From positions 1-64,000 of IMG/VR virus record IMGVR_UViG_3300047320_000099: DNA of 64,000 bases; one strand, given 5' to 3'. Positions 39,701 to 47,631 of the stretch are shown here, piece by piece. Numbering within the stretch: position 1 is the first letter of the stretch; each line of letters begins with the position of its first letter. Below the pieces are notes generated by a model. That model worked only from the letters and a program-made list of their open reading frames with translations, ran no database searches and was not told where the DNA came from. The translations under genes were made by a program, and so were the position numbers. This stretch comes from a virus.

Positions 39701-41612
39701 GGCGAACCGCCTCGTGCAGATGCTCGGGGGCCTGATACATCGCAAAGAAATCGGGACCGGCTAATCCGGCGGCGGCCTCCATTAATACCGAGCCAATGTC
39801 GGGGTCTTTGGATTGGGCCACTTCTCCCAAAAGTTCTCCACCCCCCTCGGAGGTTGCCTGAACACCCATTTCAGCAGCGTTGAACAAAATGGACTTCGCG
39901 GCCAATCCAAGAGGCTGGTTTCTTCCTGCGGCCACATAGGCTCCCTTGGCAAGGTTGCGGTCCAGAGGGCTCATAATCCCAGGGAGCAGGAACCCCGTAA
40001 CACCCTCGACCGTTCCGACTGACACGCCATGAAGGAAAGCGTTATCGTTCACCTCCTTCATAGCCATGGGATCATGGAGAACATCCGCTAGTGGGCGTTC
40101 GGTCCCGTCCTGGTTGAAACGAGCCTTATTGAGTTCCTCGGTGTAAGTATACGAGGAATCGGCAATCGCGGAGACCAGGCCAGTTCCCGTGCCTCTCAGA
40201 AGATTGGTAGCCAAAGCAACAGCGGGCGTCTGGCCTCCAGGGATGGCGAAGAGGGCAGCCGTGGCGGCTGTGCTCAGGGGTTGGGAGACGAAGCTTTCCA
40301 AGGAAGCATTGGCAATCACATCCAAGGGATGCGAGGCGATAGCCCCTGCCGTAATCGCGGCTTTGTACTGCCAGCCAGCATCCGATTGGGCAAGCTGCGC
40401 CTGAACGTCCTGAAGGTCCGCCATGCCCTTTGTTTGCGGGATGAGGGTGAGAGCCTTCCCGCGTAGTACGAAGTTCTCGTTGGCCTTCTGGTAGCCCTTG
40501 ATGGCATAGGCGTAACGAGTCACATCGGATGCGTTTGCGTTCTCCAAGGGGGTTCCCTGAAGCATCCCCCTAACCGCGCCAATATTCGCTGCCGGGATGA
40601 CTCCCCATTGGCTGCCTTCAGTGATTTGACTTAGGAGATTCTCATCCTTCAGGGCCTCCCGCTGCTCGGGAGTAAAGGTTCCATATAGGCGGTCGGACTC
40701 CTTCAGGGAGTTCTGAGCTGCTTTCAGATCCCATTGGTTCATCCAGCGCTGGGTCCCCCTATCGATAGCGGAGGTGAACCATTCCTGCTTGTTAGCCTGA
40801 AGGGCAAGCATGGATTGACCGGCTACTCCGGTATCGGGGAATTCGTCGGGAGCATTCTCAGGAGCAAAAGCCCCACTTGCTTGTTGGGCGTTATACTCCC
40901 TATCCAAAGAGGAAAGTAATGCATCGGCCTGACCTACTCCTTTCGGGTCCAGAAATGAGTTTCGGTTCAGTCGGAACTGGCGGACCAAGCTTCTCTGATC
41001 TACCAGTGGGAGCCCTTGGAAGGAGGGATCGTTAATGAGTTGGTCAGCCGTCTCAATGCCAGCAACCGCCCCGCCAGAGCTGAAGGTGGGGGTGAGTTTA
41101 TCGACCAGGGAATTGAAAACTTCATCCTTCTTGATGGTAGGAAGTTTCTCGGTATCGATTAATGCCTTGATGGAACGAGGATTGGCTGCTCCTACAAACT
41201 TGGAGCCTCCGTCATATTCCACGAGCGCTCCATCCCCGAAAGGATTAGGTCTTGTATAGACGTACTCTCCAGGATTGACCTCAAGAATATCGGCGGGGCT
41301 CTCCAGTGCTCCTACGCGGTCACTGTAGCCCTTGTTGATCCTATCGTAGGCTTCTGTGCCTATGTAGAGCTTTAGGTCATTCTGGCCTCCGATAGCATTC
41401 ATCACCCCACCCATAAGTTGGGCCTGTGGGGTGGATGAGAGGGTATCTACCTCCAGTTGGGCGCGATAATCCTGGGCTTTCCGGGCCTCTGCCAGATTCC
41501 CGGCTTGGAACATGGAGTTGCTGAAGTTATCCAGCCATCCGAGTTTGGTATTTACATCGGAGTTCTGAAAATCTTGGAAGCCCTTGAGGTAATCGAGGTT
41601 GTATTCATCCAT
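33726..41612 (-). CDS. Giant internal virion protein with metallopeptidase motif, 2628 aa
   Basis: The last gene of the virion operon. Its length recalls the very large internal or ejected proteins of podoviruses. HELYH lies at about residues 1181-1185 (38058-38072), with HEAFAQMM about 70 residues later, so a gluzincin-type zinc peptidase domain is likely. A hydrophobic region follows residue 440, and another (SLGTAVIVSIIASMGG) lies in the C-terminal third. No RNA-polymerase motifs of the N4 virion type were seen. It probably enters the cell with DNA and may digest the cell wall or host proteins. Confidence 0.8.
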   Translation of the reverse strand: MDEYNLDYLKGFQDFQNSDVNTKLGWLDNFSNSMFQAGNLAEARKAQDYRAQLEVDTLSSTPQAQLMGGVMNAIGGQNDLKLYIGTEAYDRINKGYSDRVGALESPADILEVNPGEYVYTRPNPFGDGALVEYDGGSKFVGAANPRSIKALIDTEKLPTIKKDEVFNSLVDKLTPTFSSGGAVAGIETADQLINDPSFQGLPLVDQRSLVRQFRLNRNSFLDPKGVGQADALLSSLDREYNAQQASGAFAPENAPDEFPDTGVAGQSMLALQANKQEWFTSAIDRGTQRWMNQWDLKAAQNSLKESDRLYGTFTPEQREALKDENLLSQITEGSQWGVIPAANIGAVRGMLQGTPLENANASDVTRYAYAIKGYQKANENFVLRGKALTLIPQTKGMADLQDVQAQLAQSDAGWQYKAAITAGAIASHPLDVIANASLESFVSQPLSTAATAALFAIPGGQTPAVALATNLLRGTGTGLVSAIADSSYTYTEELNKARFNQDGTERPLADVLHDPMAMKEVNDNAFLHGVSVGTVEGVTGFLLPGIMSPLDRNLAKGAYVAAGRNQPLGLAAKSILFNAAEMGVQATSEGGGELLGEVAQSKDPDIGSVLMEAAAGLAGPDFFAMYQAPEHLHEAVRQISTTEAAFALSQEMLRKSEQVDADYAATTDEAPVSPTKGLYAQGKIPMVEMGTPDAMGMADFHAFYEEDALEGEAPPIATTTQGLENTNAIQEQSPTGEVLRDEEARPSQGMELQGVVQENGPEVTSQAEAEPIESPGQVHEGQTVSYINEAGSVVSGPVEFGDMGQFLINGKAESWRPGKFFSGVVQPKNNSTQAELGDVVFTGNAFYKSIGDGRFVHGHKTQDNTIQFEDSEVSALPDSVLNDPRSDLYSKPDFDAAQQEYNGRPDLKDGAKFTDILKRTPQKQEPASAPTPPPPAEPVTEEGQTKKTGPTPEEQAVTDIQAPPITKRRTTLFKLRAHKDTGELLGKAVERMNDWMTKTKVFDKSKDQITYAKDGKIQQLFRSQAPESFDETVNQLTKEDQDFRNHKDPTNWTEVPHYRAMERVLQERVNKTASSKSKNKRQSGILKAAQVSSILQALFIQDRAIAAWVSKRFNLYTPNASLITVEDVAQLRYGKVSDWELTGAFGRKNKAGEIIAAPNSYDPMARLIQLTGNANVTDVFHELYHDFLNTIAPVILDNAEYVRLQQFLESRLAQKPFREYLKKRYKNDEGEAFKDEDFTFFNKAGNISVAAHEAFAQMMTRWHHDGKAVRGMAQEDQSVLDTITNFYAQTFQDLNRTPIATTTDDAHDLLSNFFLTPPLLRREAFKPENRIERINEEILAEELSLQELSEGIADATREIVLPEEQTLPAPAQIIGDKLVETYKPGQQPRDGVPFTSAGRSYVIEGDQLYEIIEGPEGPQKVARAIEDKPWDGQTVYPQVKNTNYSAGTQEVSDENLTQTAPATAAKKPVIKTVIPVPETNSTRTILTDPDTGMVISDKTRKKGAKKSTKKWAPPTPPKKGPDNGFRLYSIEDDAEYKKGRMNVRINSDEFSTSNALKGIAKDEGSYRNAPTHAIIAAVEARMNSKVTILDALRDIYKLRRMGPDQRARQFDPENKYEGIGNAGVIYYLLALQSRLDQLATAQDNGLDLDIDRNAALMLMRDVTRAVAVEQREAGRAVNINKHLLTYSPESVIIRLQSDLIRNNKAFLNYVKKAQSFRAKYRQAQLTDSQFAIALKQEGFPEFMAPALRFYSKEEKASLRDFEKEAAVAWAREPNLSGHIRPESEANLRLLSNAANNTSSTWLRDLYAQTAKLAAEAERGQGMIDGWNALFYNNILMSPGVAMVNVVGTAVRIPLDFLAYDQAKNGLDLLEGKAEFLKNEKAMLAGLNQAFRSLPEALTEFAAIAFSGQRGASVEAFTRAQGAIASTQTMLFARPGTWFRQKTPLTFVARLMKILLFDSGRRVATVFDAFYKVFSENTILGAELYREAWDMYQAKPEGKKDQFIASYIDQKLNVKPLAFYQAQADQEILKNGALLIENSTTILPTKAELAVLKNIIAFNLRREAREQVINPQSVDESKRLAFGTSYSNEPKGASKVLADTLNKFATVFGLSKFLGQISKTNILQIGGQKVEGAEYRQGGIEIRTRLSAGGAIAPEISPFSGNVARMAEEFFNWTGLGTVNQLGTNYRAVHDGKTKTFFENNPDTYTKTEIASSMVKGSLGTAVIVSIIASMGGDEEDDDKKHRGLTGFSDRSVFGRNGKETFIPAFSFWWRTGKGDINYLNFKDHPQLVATLGTAASYNERRLQNPDAPWFMMFDRISKAMWAGASESGTFDGLLSIADFLKEAQNPNEKDELDMKKGLTASLAKYVKAHAVPLNRFQKETMAYSILPGRGGEELMPDKEFFPTLYANTLLEGWLSPEDAKHLDRIIKPDGSFKKPNVLSRLGGLTIGDVDLGDVIKAPSPGLIWMRENRYFINKTDYQRPISSYFTKEKQKEQAEAEFSQMNNGMFFVKHASEIEAKAQQYYWPWIAAYSNNKERKAEIDAFVNSETNQLKRRQGSSGYKTERDIQQADINSIVTQARSIGALQASADYYTDNFRVKLWSTTIAIRKIQEGPKLDGLKTNALLEKQKR
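38101..38115. repeat. Perfect version of the dispersed palindrome inside a gene
   Basis: GTTAATT-G-AATTAAC is a perfect 7-bp inverted repeat inside the giant virion gene, the only copy deep inside a long coding region. Confidence 0.6.
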
Positions 41613-42865
41613 TATCTTGGGCGGTCTTGATTGGCGCGATTGGTTTTTTCAGCGGCTTTGACCGGATTTCCGTAAGCCTGCTGCATGAGCTGGGCGGCTC
41701 GCTTGTTCATGTAGTCAGGAACGGGGATATTAGCGGTCGTCATATCCTTGATCTGAGAGGTAAGGCTGGTCAATTCATCCCGTACCGCCTTCTGTGCTTT
41801 GGCGCTATCCTCGATAACTTGGAGGCGGGCATGCTCCGCGTAACCCTCCGCTTCGGCATCGGCCAGAATGGGGTTAAACGACCCCAGACGGGCTTCGTTG
41901 GCCCGGATGATACTTTGGACCATCTGCTCATCTCCACGGGCAGCGGCGGCCTTTACACGATCCCTCTCGGGGGCCACGTCATTCAGGTAGGCTTTCGCTT
42001 TCGGATTATCTCGATACTGCATCGCTCCCCGCATTAAGCCGATCTGCATCTGGGATGCGATCTTGGCTCGGGCTCCCTCATTGATATTGGGATTGGCGAG
42101 AGTGGAAGAGATGCCTCGATTGGCGGCTTGGAAGAACTGCTCAAACTCATCCTTGGGGGTGGTTTGCGCAGCCGTAGCCGCAGCCACCCCAGCCACCACT
42201 TTCTGGTTAGGATCGAGATTCATCGGCGGAAAGGGACGCATGCCCCCCAAGCCACCCGCAGAGGCCCCGGCATTTCCGAAGAGCGCTCCCATGGGTTCCT
42301 CGCCTCCATCGGTCGGGAGGGATGGATCGGCTACGCTTCCTCCCTGCTCCCGATAGGCTTGGGCGGTCGCCATATCCATGGGATCATTCGGATCAGGAAC
42401 ATATGCACCATCAACCTCGCGAGAGCCTGATGGATCTACCCAGCTTTGCCGGATGGCGGCTCCCACTCCATTGACCTGATTGTCCCAAGCGATGATCTCC
42501 TGTGGTGTTCCATTGACAGGGTAGGGAATGTTCTCAGCGGCGGTTTGATTCGCCTCCAGCCTAGTTTTCTGGGCATTACGATAATCCGTTAGTGCATTAA
42601 TGGATTCCAGCTTAGCGGTCTCCAAGGCATCCCCCTGAAGCTGCCGTCCCTCCAGCATGGTCATCTTCTTCTGCGCCATGACATTGTCGAAAGCGTTCTG
42701 CTTTTCGAGCATGTCGATCTTGCGCAGATCGAGGGACTGATTGAACAATTGCTCCTGCTCGCGCAACTGCATGGTCCGCGTTTGGACAAGGCTCTGCTGG
42801 ATCGCGCTGAAATTGGCAGCAGTGCGATTGGCTTCCTGATTGAGGTATTGGAAGGGGTCGGCCAT
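41612..42865 (-). CDS. Internal virion protein candidate, 417 aa
   Basis: ATG 42865 (ADPFQYLNQEANRTAANF) is chosen; longer in-frame readings run into the upstream gene. The protein is helical at both ends with an alanine- and glycine-rich middle (GNAGASAGGLGGM). Its stop overlaps the giant gene start by one base. Position suggests an ejection or core protein. Confidence 0.65.
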   Translation of the reverse strand: MADPFQYLNQEANRTAANFSAIQQSLVQTRTMQLREQEQLFNQSLDLRKIDMLEKQNAFDNVMAQKKMTMLEGRQLQGDALETAKLESINALTDYRNAQKTRLEANQTAAENIPYPVNGTPQEIIAWDNQVNGVGAAIRQSWVDPSGSREVDGAYVPDPNDPMDMATAQAYREQGGSVADPSLPTDGGEEPMGALFGNAGASAGGLGGMRPFPPMNLDPNQKVVAGVAAATAAQTTPKDEFEQFFQAANRGISSTLANPNINEGARAKIASQMQIGLMRGAMQYRDNPKAKAYLNDVAPERDRVKAAAARGDEQMVQSIIRANEARLGSFNPILADAEAEGYAEHARLQVIEDSAKAQKAVRDELTSLTSQIKDMTTANIPVPDYMNKRAAQLMQQAYGNPVKAAEKTNRANQDRPR

Positions 42866-42866
42866 A

Positions 42867-43817
42867 TTAACCTCTGAAGTAAACCGAGCCTGAGTAGGCG
42901 TTGGGGTTGTAGGTAGAACCGGGGAAGGGGTTCTGGTACTGGCTATTATACTGAGGAGCGGCCTGGTAGTTATTAGCCGCGATGGTGGGCTGCTGTTGGC
43001 GTCCCATGGAGCCTCCATAGGCTCCGTAAATACTGCCTGCCGCCATCAGTCCCTGGGAAGCGGCGTTCCACATATTGGCGTTAGCCGCCTGATTCACCCC
43101 GGCTACATTCGGGGCTTGGAACTGGGCCTCCAAGCCGAAGCGCTGCATCTCCAGATTCCCGAGAGAGCCGAGAGCATTCATCTGAATGCCTGCCTCCGAA
43201 ACCTGATTCTGCCTCTCAAAATCAGCCAGAGCCATTACCGTTGGAATGGGATTGAGGATATCCGGCTCGAAGCCCTGACGGAAAGCGAGAGCGCGGAAAG
43301 CCGAGGATTCTCCCTGCTGCTGAAGTCTGATTTTATTCTCCACACTGAGGTTCTCAGCAAGCCCGGCAGGGCCTCCGAGAGAGCGGGAGAGGGCAGAGCC
43401 TTCCAGAGTCCTTGTGATCTCTTTGGGGAGAGATTTGAAGTCGTAGTTGGCTCTCTCCAGATTGTCCGTGAGGAAGGAGTCGAAGAGGGGGCGATTGGAA
43501 CCCAGTACACGACCGAAAGACTTATCGGCCTGCTTAAACATAAAATCCTGGGCATCTTCAGTCAGGCCAAAACCGGCATCCTGGAAGTCCAATGGATTAA
43601 CATTAAGCTGGAATTCGGATAGCCCTTCCAGTCCTGCCATCGTAGAGGCTCCGGGGTTGCGGTCAGAGAAGAGTTTAGCCAGGGCCTCGGAACGCGCAAC
43701 TTCTCCAGAAGCCTGTTTTTTGGCAGACTGAGAGGAGGAATAAGCTCCAATTCCGGCGGTCGCAATACTGGCAACCCCTAATCCTACGGCGATGTAGCTG
43801 ATATAACTTCCTCCCAA
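42867..43817 (-). CDS. Internal virion or ejection protein with N-terminal membrane segment, 316 aa
   Basis: GGSYISYIAVGLGVASIATA is a membrane-like start. The end is rich in glutamine, asparagine and tyrosine. Such proteins in podoviruses help form the DNA ejection channel. It directly precedes the other internal protein genes. Confidence 0.6.
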   Translation of the reverse strand: MGGSYISYIAVGLGVASIATAGIGAYSSSQSAKKQASGEVARSEALAKLFSDRNPGASTMAGLEGLSEFQLNVNPLDFQDAGFGLTEDAQDFMFKQADKSFGRVLGSNRPLFDSFLTDNLERANYDFKSLPKEITRTLEGSALSRSLGGPAGLAENLSVENKIRLQQQGESSAFRALAFRQGFEPDILNPIPTVMALADFERQNQVSEAGIQMNALGSLGNLEMQRFGLEAQFQAPNVAGVNQAANANMWNAASQGLMAAGSIYGAYGGSMGRQQQPTIAANNYQAAPQYNSQYQNPFPGSTYNPNAYSGSVYFRG

Positions 43818-44278
43818 TAAGGTAGTTGTGGTGAGTGAAACTTAGCCCTATGAGGCTGATCCAGAAGGCGCTCCATGATCTTTTCCACATTCCGATGCTC
43901 GTTTTCCTCATCCGTGAGCCTATGAAATGTAGTCCAGACCGTATCTTCGAGAGCATACAGCACTCTTCGGGTTCCCGGCAAGGTGATTCCGTGCTCGGGC
44001 GCATCTAGTCTTATCCATGAGTTAGTATCCGGGGTCCAAACGGCGATCACTCCCATTATTACCACGTACTGGTGCTCTGTGAGATGGATCTCACTAGTTA
44101 GGAGTAGATCCTTTGGGAGATAGACTTGGCGGGAATAGAGATGATCGGTGAATCGATGTTTTACCGGAACACTGAAAATGGCTCCGGGCTGGAGGGCCAT
44201 CTCTTCCTCCAGGCGATCCATGGATTCCCAGCTTGCGGCCAGATCAAGAGTCTTGATGCTGTCGATCTGGAGTTCCAT
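43784..44278 (-). CDS. Cupin-fold phage protein, 164 aa
   Basis: VKHRFTDHLYSRQVYLPKDL, LTSEIHLTEHQYVVIMGVIA and GTRRVLYALEDTVWTTFH match a small cupin-like family often encoded near phage structural genes. The histidines needed for a metal site are partly present (IHLTEHQY). It overlaps the next gene by 34 bases. Role unknown. Confidence 0.65.
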   Translation of the reverse strand: MELQIDSIKTLDLAASWESMDRLEEEMALQPGAIFSVPVKHRFTDHLYSRQVYLPKDLLLTSEIHLTEHQYVVIMGVIAVWTPDTNSWIRLDAPEHGITLPGTRRVLYALEDTVWTTFHRLTDEENEHRNVEKIMERLLDQPHRAKFHSPQLPYWEEVISATSP

Positions 44279-44290
44279 CAGTTAAGGGCA

Positions 44291-45319
44291 TTAATAGGCG
44301 ACTCGGTTACGGCGCTTGTTGCGGGCATTGGAAGCACCTACCCAAACGCGGGGCAGGTTCATGTTTCCGCCGATATTCTCCTGAAGCTGGCCGTTAAGAT
44401 GCAAAAGCCCCGAAGCAAGATAGGAGGCCGACTTCTGGGGATCATAATTGGTATCGATCCCGTAATAAATACTCATACAAAGATCGATGAGGGCATTAGG
44501 AGACTTGATAGTCAGGATCTCGTCCATGTGATAGGGGCGGGGAGGCTCGGCCTTCTTGGCCAAGATCTCCACCCATTGATTGCAATTGCAGCCTGGAGGG
44601 ATGTGGTAGGCCCGCAGATCGCTCTCGGTCTGGCCGGGAGCCAAGGTGACCAGCTCACGCATATAGCGCGGGCCTTGGGCATAGATGGTTACCGGCCCGA
44701 TGGTCTGGGTCTTCAAGATGGCCGTGATGCCATCCGAGGCGAAAGCGTTGCTCGTGGTGTAAGCTGAACTGTATTGACCGTTCTCCTGAATCTGGGCCAC
44801 CTTGATCTCTTCCCCTGAATTGGAGGTTTTGATCGCAGCCCCACACTCGTCTATCGTGTTGTAGCGATAGATTTCCTCTCCATCTGAATTGATGCCCTGA
44901 ATCACCACGGGCTGACCAATGTCCTCTCCGATCTTGGATTTGGATACTGCCAGCACCTTTTCACCGAGAGCGATCTTGTGGACAGTTGGAACCTGCTGCA
45001 AATCCCATACCCCCTGATAATCCCAACAGGAACGGGTTCCTGGGCCATTCGGAGAGAAGGTATACCAAACGGGATGGATCATCTCAGGGATGCCTTGATA
45101 ATTGATGGCCAGCATCACCCCATACTTAGCAGGGAGAACAATTCGGCGTTCGAAAACACGCACGATCAGCCGATCCATCGAGCCCCACCACTTCCCGCTG
45201 TTCCAAGCTAAAAGTACAGCTAAGTGAATGGTATCGATGAGCCTTTCTTCGTCCCATTGCTCCTGAGCATTGATGCGAGGAGCAATAAGTCTTATGGCCT
45301 CTCTTAATGGGATGATCAT
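44291..45319 (-). CDS. Virion protein, candidate head-tail adaptor, 342 aa
   Basis: The N-terminal part (EERLIDTIHLAVLLAWNSGK) is helical and the rest beta-rich. Next to a nozzle-like protein and of medium size, it is a candidate adaptor or tail-tube component. No clear family was recognised. Confidence 0.5.
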   Translation of the reverse strand: MIIPLREAIRLIAPRINAQEQWDEERLIDTIHLAVLLAWNSGKWWGSMDRLIVRVFERRIVLPAKYGVMLAINYQGIPEMIHPVWYTFSPNGPGTRSCWDYQGVWDLQQVPTVHKIALGEKVLAVSKSKIGEDIGQPVVIQGINSDGEEIYRYNTIDECGAAIKTSNSGEEIKVAQIQENGQYSSAYTTSNAFASDGITAILKTQTIGPVTIYAQGPRYMRELVTLAPGQTESDLRAYHIPPGCNCNQWVEILAKKAEPPRPYHMDEILTIKSPNALIDLCMSIYYGIDTNYDPQKSASYLASGLLHLNGQLQENIGGNMNLPRVWVGASNARNKRRNRVAY

Positions 45320-45323
45320 AGGT

Positions 45324-45746
45324 CTAGTTTTTCGTTATGTAGGACACACCTACAGGAGGAGTGCCGGGGAAAATAGACCATCCCGTAGGGGCGGTGGCGC
45401 TCGGCCAGATGCCTATAAAGCCCGAGGGGATAGCATTATCCGGCTCTGCGTCAGCGGGAATCGGGATGAAAACATACTGACCCTGAACGACTAACGCAAC
45501 TCCGCGGGGTTTGGCGACTCCCCCGGAGCCCGTTCCCCTCACCCATAACTTGCCAAAGTTATCCCCCGTGGGCTCAGTAGGCCCAAAGTAAATACCATTA
45601 TTGATAGCCGCGAGTACAGCCTGGCTATCGGCCACCATGTTCTCAGCTACGAGATCAAGAATGTCCTGTGGACTCTTAATATCGCAGAGGGTTTCACCTA
45701 CCACGGCTATGGCCTGCCGGAGGGGTATCTGAGGATTGGATGGCAT
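45324..45746 (-). CDS. Tail-collar-like protein, 140 aa
   Basis: ATG 45746 (PSNPQIPLRQAIAVV) is chosen over an upstream in-frame start inside the preceding gene. GFIGIWPSATAPTGWSIFPG resembles the P-x-GW motif of phage tail-collar domains found on fibres. Probably a small tail appendage. Confidence 0.55.
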   Translation of the reverse strand: MPSNPQIPLRQAIAVVGETLCDIKSPQDILDLVAENMVADSQAVLAAINNGIYFGPTEPTGDNFGKLWVRGTGSGGVAKPRGVALVVQGQYVFIPIPADAEPDNAIPSGFIGIWPSATAPTGWSIFPGTPPVGVSYITKN

Positions 45747-45748
45747 AA

Positions 45749-47629
45749 TCAGGAGCAGCCACAAGATGGGGCCGGAGATGTGGGTGACTGGCTTCGCGAA
45801 ACCGTTTCACAGGCTGGAGTTAGAACGGGGATTTCAACCACCAAATATTGAAAGTCCTTCTTGGGGCATTCTGGCTTCTTAGTAATAACCCTCTTACCCT
45901 CTTTTGTCACGGAGGATGTGGGATTGGGCTGCAATACCGCATTGGCCCCGAAGGCAGACATCTCGAATTCCCCCTCCAATTCAAATCGGTATTGCTTGAA
46001 ATAGAAGCGGTCCACTGAGATTCCCAGAGAGCTTTTTTCCACTTCACTAGGAAGAGCCCAGCCGTTTCGGGCTTCGGGAGCCACAATGTTCCAAGGGTAA
46101 CAGATCTTATTTCCCCGCTCGTCCTCCAAGGCCTGCTCAGGGCAACAGGCTCCCACCTGATGGGTAATGGAATAAAAGGGCCACCATGATCCGCTGAGAG
46201 TAGAACGACTATAGCCTCGTACCTTCACATCGGTTAAGATCCGATCCAGGGTGTAATATCGGTAGTCCAGGGACTTGAGTTGGTAGATGGAATCGAAGGC
46301 GTAGGATCGGGTCTCCAAGATGCATTCGATATCCTTGCGTTTGCCATCCGGGCCTATGTCATATCGGTCCTCTACCATCTCATAGATGCGGTTCTTTCCG
46401 TCTCCATCGAAGCTCACGGTAAAGAGTTTCTCAATAGTATTCTGCTGGTGCATGAGAATCCATGGCCTACACCCGGTCCAGAGGCCCTCAAATCGTCTGG
46501 GAAGGCGCTGCATGGACCCATAGTAAGGGGCCGGATTCATACTGATAAGCCCACGAAAGTAGCAGTAGCCGTTCGTCAGGGTGGGGCTGACTGTCGTAAG
46601 GAGCCTCCCTCGGAAGTTGACCGAATATACCTGGTCTAGCATCCATGGGGTATCGTTCCTGAAGTAATAATCTACCTCAATGGAATTGCTGATCAACTCG
46701 TCGCTATTCTGCCATTGAGCTTGGGTCTGCTTGAAATTAACGAGTCCGGTAGCCTGAGTCCGGTAGAACAGATTGACATTGTAGTTTTCGAAGGAAAAGG
46801 CGCTCGTGGCTCCCGCGTTAGCGATAACCAAGCGCACAAGCCCAGCCCCCTCGGGCCTCCAGAAGTTGGGCGGAATGTTGGCGGGCACCGAAACGGCATA
46901 GACATTCTGTTCCGTGGAGAAAACTAACTCACCGCCATTCTGGTCCAAATTGAAATATCTCTGGGTTCCGACCGCTGTGATCCTCTCCCGGTCATCGGGA
47001 GGGACAAAACCGAAGAGATTCAGGTCCACCATTTCCTGGGTGCTCAAAGGATCTTGGAGATCGCTGAAGAACACAGCCGTAGCCGTTTCATTAACCCACC
47101 ATAAGCGATTCTGGATATACGCCATCATCAACGTGACCCCAAGCTGGTTGGCGTTGGGATCAGTTCTGGTGTAGGCTCCTCCAAGCCCAAGTATATAAGG
47201 GAGGCTCTGGCCATCCGAGACGATTAAGCGATTACCAGGTATTCTACATGTGTAGACTTTTGTACGGGTCGAGTTATTCGGATTGCCTAGATTGATGGCT
47301 TTCCCGTACCAGTGGCCCTGGGTCTTCTGATTGAAGAAATAGATCAGCCCTGAGACTGAGACTACGAGACAATCTGAATTACCGTCGAAGTACCACGAGC
47401 CTCCCTGGACGTGGCCGGTCTCGAACTTCTCCTGCTCCAGCGGAGAGTTCCATTGGACGGTCTGCCAGTGCCAGCCGGGTCTCGGTTGGATGTTGTCGCC
47501 TACGGTCGTTATCGACAGGTTAATGCCTTTGGCGAACTGGCGGCTATCGATTTCATACGATACTCGGGATAGGTCCATTCCCCCGTAGAAGGAGAACGTG
47601 CCGTCCGATTTGTTGGTAGACGTAGCCAT
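45749..47629 (-). CDS. Tail nozzle-like protein, 626 aa
   Basis: The start (GGMDLSRVSYEIDSRQFAKG, NLSITTVGDNIQPRPGW) matches the opening of podovirus nozzle or tail-tubular B proteins. The body is beta-rich and repetitive, as in their propeller domains. It ends CGCS. ATG 47629 is chosen because the longer reading overlaps the upstream gene. Confidence 0.7.
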   Translation of the reverse strand: MATSTNKSDGTFSFYGGMDLSRVSYEIDSRQFAKGINLSITTVGDNIQPRPGWHWQTVQWNSPLEQEKFETGHVQGGSWYFDGNSDCLVVSVSGLIYFFNQKTQGHWYGKAINLGNPNNSTRTKVYTCRIPGNRLIVSDGQSLPYILGLGGAYTRTDPNANQLGVTLMMAYIQNRLWWVNETATAVFFSDLQDPLSTQEMVDLNLFGFVPPDDRERITAVGTQRYFNLDQNGGELVFSTEQNVYAVSVPANIPPNFWRPEGAGLVRLVIANAGATSAFSFENYNVNLFYRTQATGLVNFKQTQAQWQNSDELISNSIEVDYYFRNDTPWMLDQVYSVNFRGRLLTTVSPTLTNGYCYFRGLISMNPAPYYGSMQRLPRRFEGLWTGCRPWILMHQQNTIEKLFTVSFDGDGKNRIYEMVEDRYDIGPDGKRKDIECILETRSYAFDSIYQLKSLDYRYYTLDRILTDVKVRGYSRSTLSGSWWPFYSITHQVGACCPEQALEDERGNKICYPWNIVAPEARNGWALPSEVEKSSLGISVDRFYFKQYRFELEGEFEMSAFGANAVLQPNPTSSVTKEGKRVITKKPECPKKDFQYLVVEIPVLTPACETVSRSQSPTSPAPSCGCS

Positions 47630-47631
47630 GA

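Noticed and set aside
33726-41612. N4-type virion RNA polymerase
   Set aside because: Size is suggestive, but no T7-like polymerase motifs were seen, whereas a peptidase HExxH motif is present.
43784-44278. Endolysin
   Set aside because: The sequence pattern fits a cupin-like fold, and no muramidase, amidase or peptidase motif is present.
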